A stretch of DNA of 19,184 bases from an uncultured Caryophanales bacterium (lineage in GTDB: Bacteria > Bacillota_I > Bacilli_A > RF39 > UBA660): the NCBI GenBank assembly GCA_947169395.1, contig CAMVPJ010000020.1:1-19184 (forward strand), read 5' to 3'. The notes beneath the pieces were generated by a model. That model had not been told where the DNA came from and did not search any database. It worked only from the letters and a program-made list of their open reading frames with translations. Below, piece after piece: positions 14,308 to 19,184 of this stretch. Numbering within the stretch: position 1 is the first letter of the stretch; each line of letters starts with the position of its first letter. The translations under genes were made by a program, and so were the position numbers.

Positions 14308-14572
14308 TGAAGATGAAATTAAAAATATTATTGATACGTTTGATAGCGAATTAGTAAAAAAAATAGATGTTGATAATTTAAGTAAAATATATAAATATTT
14401 AATTAATAATGGCATTTATTTTGCTAAAGATTTAGTTGTTGATTATTTAGATATGTTTATTAATGATTATGAAGATTTTAAAACTAAGTTTGAAGAACTC
14501 AAGAATAGTTTAGGTAGTAACTATATTGAAGTATTAGAAAATGATTCTACTTTATGGGAGAGTTTATGTTAG
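14291..14572 (+). CDS. Small helical orphan protein in T-box operon
   Basis: The 93-residue product is predicted entirely helical and acidic, with no family I can name. Its second half (YLDMFINDYEDFKTKFEELKN, then a SLGSNYIEVLE segment) has the Leu/Phe spacing of helical repeats of the mTERF type, resembling the C-terminal part of the preceding protein. It may be a detached or frameshifted C-terminal segment of that protein, or a partner translated in coupling with it. GTG 14291 sits 5 nt after AAGGA; ATG 14300 is the alternative but is 14 nt from that site. Overlaps are 17 nt with the previous frame and 7 nt with the next. Confidence 0.65.
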   Translation: MRNMFNEDEIKNIIDTFDSELVKKIDVDNLSKIYKYLINNGIYFAKDLVVDYLDMFINDYEDFKTKFEELKNSLGSNYIEVLENDSTLWESLC

Positions 14573-15525
14573 TTACAATATGTTTGTTTGTAGGTATTAT
14601 GTTTTTAGTAGTTGGTACATCTATTATGATAGAAGGATTAAAAGACTTATCTAATAGATTACATAATTCTACACTTGCAACTGGTCTTACGGTTATTGCT
14701 TTTGCAACCTCAATACCAGAATTACTTGTAAGTATTAGAGCAATTATTAAAGGATATAATGATATAGTTATATTTAATGTAATAGGTAGTAATATAATTA
14801 ATATACTATTAATACTTAGTATAGTAAGTTTTATAAAGCCACTTAAACTTACTACTACAGTAATAAAAAAAGAATTGCCATTATCGATAATGACTGCTGC
14901 TTTATTTATTATATTATCACTTGATGATTTAATAAGTCCTAGTAAGAGTAATATTCTTACTAGATCTGATGCATTAGTACTGGTATTATTCTTTATTGTA
15001 TATCTATATTACATGTATACAATTATTAAAAATAGGAAAGAATTTAAGACATATGAAGATCCTAAATATAGTAAGAGATATGCCTTAATACTTTCAATAT
15101 TGGGCTTTGCGATGGTATTTGTAGGAAGCATATTTACAGTAGATATGGCTTATAAGATATCTACATATGGAGTTAGTTTAAAACTAATAAGTGCATCATT
15201 AATTGCTTTTGCGACTTCAATACCTGAGTTAATTACGTGCTACCACTTTATGAAAAATAATGATGAAGATGCAATAATTGGTAATATTTTAGGAAGTAAT
15301 ATATTTAATATTTGCATTACACTTGCAATTCCTGTTATAATAGTAGGAAAATTAAATATGTCTTCATTATCAGTTATTGATGCATTTAATTTTATAACGT
15401 CAACAATTATACTTATAATATTCGCACCTATTAGAAATAAGATAGGTAAGTTTGAAAGTATTATAATGATGACGCTATTGTTAATTTATTATGGATTTAT
15501 ACTTTGGGAGGGAATGAGTTTATGA
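14566..15525 (+). CDS. Sodium/calcium exchanger family (CaCA, YrbG-like) membrane protein
   Basis: About ten transmembrane helices with the two inverted alpha-repeats of the cation/Ca2+ antiporter family. Repeat 1 is G40-LTVIAFATSIPELLVS with NVIGSNIINI (71-80); repeat 2 is LIAFATSIPELIT near 210-223 with GNILGSNIFNI near 239-249. The Glu in SIPEL and the Asn in GSN are the ion-coordinating positions. Likely function is Na+- or H+-coupled Ca2+ export across the cytoplasmic membrane; ion preference cannot be read from sequence. Start ATG 14566 is chosen because GGGAG at 14556-14560 serves it; ATG 14554 lies before that site. The stop overlaps the ileS start as ATGA. A transporter inside an Ile T-box unit is unexpected. 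Confidence 0.9.
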   Translation: MLVTICLFVGIMFLVVGTSIMIEGLKDLSNRLHNSTLATGLTVIAFATSIPELLVSIRAIIKGYNDIVIFNVIGSNIINILLILSIVSFIKPLKLTTTVIKKELPLSIMTAALFIILSLDDLISPSKSNILTRSDALVLVLFFIVYLYYMYTIIKNRKEFKTYEDPKYSKRYALILSILGFAMVFVGSIFTVDMAYKISTYGVSLKLISASLIAFATSIPELITCYHFMKNNDEDAIIGNILGSNIFNICITLAIPVIIVGKLNMSSLSVIDAFNFITSTIILIIFAPIRNKIGKFESIIMMTLLLIYYGFILWEGMSL

Positions 15526-18500
15526 AATATAAAGAATTAAGTAAAAGTTCTACAAGTGAAGTAGAAAACAAAATATCAAGTAATTGGAAGAATATGAATA
15601 TCTTAGATAAGACTATTAAAAATAGAGAAGGTTGTGAAGACTTTGTATTTTATGATGGACCAATCTATGCGAATGCTAAACCAGGTATCCATCACGTATT
15701 TGCAAAAACTATAAAAGATTCATTTTGTAAATATAAAACTATGAAAGGTAAACGTGTACTTAGAAAGATTGGTCTAGATACACATGGATTACCAATTGAG
15801 GTTAATGTTGAGAAAAAACTTGGATTTAAATCAAAAGCAGATATTGAAGCATTTGGTATTGAAAATTTCTGTAAAGAATGCAATAAAGCAACTGCTACTA
15901 ATATAGATGAAGTAAACCATGTTACAGATATGATGGGACAGTTTATTGACTGTGATAATCCTTATATTACCTGTACTAATGATTATATTGAATCTGAATG
16001 GTGGATTATCAAAGAAATGGATAAAAAAGGTTTAATCTATCATGGTAATAAAGTATTATGGTATTGTCCTAGATGTGGTACTGAACTATCTAGCAATGAA
16101 GTATCACAAGGATATGAAAATGTATCAGTAAATTCGCTTATTTTACCATTTAAAGTTAAAGATAAAGATGAGTATTTCTTAGTTTGGACAACAACTCCTT
16201 GGACTTTGATTGCCAATGTTGGCTTATGTGTTAATCCAAATTATACCTATTTGCGTGTTGAATCTTTGGGGTATAAGTTTATTATCTGTGAGACTCTTGC
16301 TGATAAAGTATTAGGTGATGAATACAAAGTATTAGAAAAAATTAAAGGTACTGATTTAGTAGGTACTAAGTATGAACAACTACTTCCATTTGTTGAGGTA
16401 GAGGGTAAGTGCTTTGAAGTAATTGCCGATGAATATGTAACAGACTCTGATGGTACAGGTATTGTACATATTGCTCCAGCTTATGGTGAAGATGATAATA
16501 GAGTATGTCGTGAGAATAATTTTGGATTTGTAAACCCAGTAGGTCCAGATGGATGTTATACTGAAGGTCCTTGGAAAGGACGTCTTGTTACAGATAAAGA
16601 GTTAGAATTAGATATTATTAAATACTTAAAAGAGAATGATAAACTATTTAAGAAAATAAAAATAAACCATGATTATCCACATTGTTGGAGATGTCATCAA
16701 GCACTTATTTCTTATCCAAAACCAGCATGGTATGTAAAAACTACTGCCTATAAAGATAAGATTATTGAAGAAAACAATAAGATTAATTGGTATCCAGAAT
16801 ATATTGGAACTAAGAGATTTTCTAACTGGTTAGATAACATGGTAGACTGGGGAATATCAAGAAATAGATATTGGGGATGCCCTATGCCTATTTGGGAATG
16901 TGTTTGTGGTGAAAAAGTAGTAATCGGTTCACTTGATGAATTACAAGATAAAGTAATTGAAGATGTAAACGTTAGAGATATTGAACTTCATAGACCTTAT
17001 GTAGATGATTTACATATTAAATGTTCTTGCGGTAAAACTATGAGCCGTGTAACTGATGTAATGGATGTATGGTTTGACTCAGGTGTAATGCCTTATGCAC
17101 AGTTCCATTATCCATTTGAAAATAAAGAATTATTTGAATCACAATTTCCAGCTGATTTTATAGCCGAAGGAGTAGATCAAACTAGAGGATGGTTCTATGT
17201 ATTACTTGTAATATCAACAATTATATCAGGTAAGAGTAGTTTTAAAAATGTTGTTGTTAATGATATGATGTTGGATGCTAAAGGTAAGAAGATGAGTAAA
17301 TCAACTGGTAATATAATTGATCCTGTTGATATTATGACTCGCTTAGGGGCTGATCCAATTAGATGGTATATGCTATCGGCGTCTCCTGTATATACTCCTT
17401 TAAAATTCGACGAAGAAGGAGTAAAAGAAGTTATATCTAAGTTCTTTAATACACTTAAAAACACATATAATTTCTTTGCTATATATGCAAATGCTGATAA
17501 TATTAATCCAAATGATTTTAATATACCATATGAATCTAGAGCAGAGATAGATAAGTGGTTATTATCTAAATATAATAAATTAGTAAGTACTGTAACTAAT
17601 TATATGGATAGTTATGATTTAACTAATACAGTTAGAAGTATTCAAAACTTTGTAGTTGAAGATTTATCTAACTGGTATATTAGAAGAAATAGAAGAAGAT
17701 TCTGGTCAAGTATTATGGATGATGATAAGAAAGCTGTATATAATACTACTTATGAAGTATTATTAGGATTAACTAAGTTAATCGCTCCAATCGCGCCATT
17801 TGTATCAGAAGATATCTATACACATTTAACTAACAAAGAATCAGTTCATTTAGAAGATTATCCAGTATCTAATGAATCATTGATAGATGAAAAAATTGAA
17901 TCTAGAATGGATTTAGTAAGACATATAATCTCTCTTGGTAGAAATATTAGAGAAGAAGTAAAAATAAAAGTACGTCAACCTATTAGTGAAGCACTAATTG
18001 ATGCCAAGAATAAAGATTTAATCTCTGATTTAACTCCATTAATTAAAGAAGAATTAAATGTAAAAGAGGTTATATTTATTGATGATATATCTACTTATAT
18101 GAACTTTAGTGTAAAACCTAACTTTAAAGAAGTAGGTAAAGTATTAGGAGCTAAGATTAAAGAGTTCCAAGTAAAATTACAAGAATTAAGTAATGAAGAT
18201 ATTAATGATTTAAGAAATAATAAAGATATAACTATAAAACTAGATAATGAAGATTTTACTGTAACAAGTAATATGGTATTAATTAATTCAGTATCTAAAG
18301 AAGGTTTTGATGTAGCATTAGAAGACAACGACTTTATTATTCTAAATACAGAATTAACACCTGAACTAATTAATGAAGGTATTGCTCGTGAATTTGTATC
18401 TAAAATTCAGAATTTACGTAAGCAAAAAGGATTTGATATAGTAGATAGAATTAATATTTATTATAGTGGTGATAAAGATATTGATGAGAGTGTAAATGAA

Positions 18501-18620
18501 TTTAAAGAATTTATTAAGAATGAAACTCTCGCACTTGAAATTATAAAAAAAGAATCTAGTACTGTAGTTGATTTAAATGGTCATAGTGCTAGTATAGATG
18601 TAGAGGTTGTAAAGAAGTAA
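15522..18620 (+). CDS. ileS: Isoleucine-tRNA ligase, long type-2-like class
   Basis: Cytoplasmic class Ia synthetase charging tRNA-Ile. The nucleotide-binding motif appears as KPGIHHVFA (G55-I-H-H58), a variant known from IleRS of Bacteroidetes-like and other long-class enzymes instead of HIGH. Then GLDTHGLPIEV, a CPRC zinc knuckle (C182, C185), the editing domain WTTTPWT (222-228), VWFDSGVMPYAQFHYPF, and KMSKS (590-594). Length 1032 exceeds the roughly 920 residues of ordinary Bacilli IleRS and fits the eukaryotic-like second type, which includes mupirocin-insensitive enzymes. ATG 15522 follows GGGAGGGA by 8 nt and overlaps the upstream stop by 4 nt. It is the expected target of the T-box at 13091, from which it is separated by three genes. 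Confidence 0.97.
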   Translation: MKYKELSKSSTSEVENKISSNWKNMNILDKTIKNREGCEDFVFYDGPIYANAKPGIHHVFAKTIKDSFCKYKTMKGKRVLRKIGLDTHGLPIEVNVEKKLGFKSKADIEAFGIENFCKECNKATATNIDEVNHVTDMMGQFIDCDNPYITCTNDYIESEWWIIKEMDKKGLIYHGNKVLWYCPRCGTELSSNEVSQGYENVSVNSLILPFKVKDKDEYFLVWTTTPWTLIANVGLCVNPNYTYLRVESLGYKFIICETLADKVLGDEYKVLEKIKGTDLVGTKYEQLLPFVEVEGKCFEVIADEYVTDSDGTGIVHIAPAYGEDDNRVCRENNFGFVNPVGPDGCYTEGPWKGRLVTDKELELDIIKYLKENDKLFKKIKINHDYPHCWRCHQALISYPKPAWYVKTTAYKDKIIEENNKINWYPEYIGTKRFSNWLDNMVDWGISRNRYWGCPMPIWECVCGEKVVIGSLDELQDKVIEDVNVRDIELHRPYVDDLHIKCSCGKTMSRVTDVMDVWFDSGVMPYAQFHYPFENKELFESQFPADFIAEGVDQTRGWFYVLLVISTIISGKSSFKNVVVNDMMLDAKGKKMSKSTGNIIDPVDIMTRLGADPIRWYMLSASPVYTPLKFDEEGVKEVISKFFNTLKNTYNFFAIYANADNINPNDFNIPYESRAEIDKWLLSKYNKLVSTVTNYMDSYDLTNTVRSIQNFVVEDLSNWYIRRNRRRFWSSIMDDDKKAVYNTTYEVLLGLTKLIAPIAPFVSEDIYTHLTNKESVHLEDYPVSNESLIDEKIESRMDLVRHIISLGRNIREEVKIKVRQPISEALIDAKNKDLISDLTPLIKEELNVKEVIFIDDISTYMNFSVKPNFKEVGKVLGAKIKEFQVKLQELSNEDINDLRNNKDITIKLDNEDFTVTSNMVLINSVSKEGFDVALEDNDFIILNTELTPELINEGIAREFVSKIQNLRKQKGFDIVDRINIYYSGDKDIDESVNEFKEFIKNETLALEIIKKESSTVVDLNGHSASIDVEVVKK

Positions 18621-18624
18621 TATT

Positions 18625-19116
18625 ATGATATCTAATAAGAAGTTAAGTAATTTTGATAAGAAATATATAAAGAATCATTATATAAAAGGATATAAAATAG
18701 ATGATAATAGTAAGAAGATATATGTATATTATATAGATGGAAGTTCTTATGATTTTCCACTAACATCACAGAGTTTAAATAATATTAAAGGAATAATGAA
18801 GCTTCAGTATGAGGAGTGGCAAGATTTAATTAAAAGAGTATATTTATTACATCCTATTAAGTTATTATATATAACTATGTTCTTAAAAAAGCAAAAATAT
18901 TATTTAGAACATGAAAATGAATTTTCAAATCTAAGTATAAGAAAAAATTCATTAGATGAAAAGTTATCTAAAGTTGATATTAATAAATTGCGTCTATCTA
19001 GAAAACTTACACATAGTTACTTTAATTTATCATCAGTTTCAAACTATAAATTAAGTACTATGAAAAAAATACATAAGATTATATCTCAAGAGGATTCATA
19101 TAGAAAAGTTAAGTAA
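18625..19116 (+). CDS. Orphan protein following ileS, 163 residues
   Basis: No family recognised. The product is very basic (many Lys, plus Tyr and Ser), soluble and probably mixed alpha/beta. The N-terminal third has a small strand pattern (KKIYVYYIDGSSYDFPL, 30-46). A central segment (VYLLHPIKLLYITMFLKKQKYYLE) is a long helix with amphipathic or weakly hydrophobic character, followed by a Ser/Lys/Leu-rich tail. It begins 4 nt after the ileS stop with only a weak ribosome site, so coupling to ileS translation is likely. A strong terminator follows 14 nt after its stop. Confidence 0.7.
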   Translation: MISNKKLSNFDKKYIKNHYIKGYKIDDNSKKIYVYYIDGSSYDFPLTSQSLNNIKGIMKLQYEEWQDLIKRVYLLHPIKLLYITMFLKKQKYYLEHENEFSNLSIRKNSLDEKLSKVDINKLRLSRKLTHSYFNLSSVSNYKLSTMKKIHKIISQEDSYRKVK

Positions 19117-19129
19117 TTATATATTAAAA

Positions 19130-19184
19130 GGGGCTGTTGAAAAATTAAATAAATAATTTTTCTTCAGTTCTTTTTATTTTTTTT
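19130..19184 (+). terminator. Terminator of the T-box/ileS unit
   Basis: GAAAAATT (19138-19145) and AATTTTTC (19154-19161 region) form an 8-bp stem around an 8-nt A/T loop. A 2x2 T-T internal loop and then CTG/CAG with flanking G-T and G-C pairs extend it. A long broken T run reaches the window edge. The GGGGCTGTTGAAAAA start also resembles some insertion-sequence termini, but the hairpin plus T tract favours a terminator. Confidence 0.75.

Noticed and set aside
15576..15700. Loss of the HIGH motif in IleRS
   Set aside because: PGIHH is a known natural variant in the long IleRS class, and the KMSKS motif, editing domain and zinc knuckles are intact.
316..19116. Mycoplasma-type code with TGA as Trp
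   Set aside because: Trp is encoded by TGG throughout, and TGA ends genes at 9455-9457 and 15523-15525.
19130..19184. Insertion-sequence terminus at the right edge
   Set aside because: The GGGGCTGTTGAAAAA start is suggestive, but the segment forms a good hairpin followed by a T tract, and no transposase or partner inverted repeat is in the window.

Overview
The window is a strongly AT-rich chromosomal segment from a low-GC Gram-positive bacterium. It reads with the standard genetic code: TGG encodes Trp and TGA is used as a stop, for example at 9455-9457. EzrA, SepF and DivIVA, an Ile-specific T-box, a CIRCE operator, a structured rpsD leader and consensus sigma-A promoters all point to Bacillota of the Bacilli type. 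The gene style (small genome-like packing, unusual surface pseudopilins, many lineage-specific orphans) fits the uncultured gut RF39/Mycoplasmatota-related Bacilli, but this placement is inference. A cell wall is present: MurE carries the DNPR motif typical of meso-diaminopimelate addition, followed by MraY.

Layout. 1-315 is a gene-poor control region with a GC-richer palindromic patch, a promoter whose -35/-10 spacer is an 18-T run, a possible 20-codon ORF, an inverted repeat and a second promoter. 316-1812 encodes a large pseudopilin-like surface protein with two pilin-like repeats and a C-terminal domain that could be a diversified display domain. 1863-4189 is murE-mraY. 4224-4728 is a CIRCE-controlled small heat-shock gene. 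4779-9457 holds gpmI, an orphan membrane protein, engB, an orphan, a standalone YqfO-type protein and a predicted zinc metallopeptidase. 9467-10244 is rpsD on the minus strand with its leader and promoter, converging on the preceding genes through a shared bidirectional terminator. 10286-13085 is the division set ezrA-sepF-divIVA, each gene with its own promoter.

13091-19184 is the most unusual part. An Ile (AUC) T-box leader follows divIVA, as it does before ileS in many Bacilli. Here the first gene after it is a protein of seven 30-residue helical repeats, then a small helical protein, then a cation/Ca2+ exchanger, and only then ileS, which is of the long (about 1030-residue) type-2-like class. 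All four reading frames overlap, so the three extra genes appear to be placed under isoleucine-tRNA charging control. An orphan follows ileS by 4 nt, and a strong terminator closes the unit at the window edge.

Best candidates for new biology: the homopolymer-spaced promoter and possibly diversified pseudopilin at the left end, and the T-box operon with a tandem-repeat helical protein inserted ahead of ileS, whose T-box decision structure also looks atypical.
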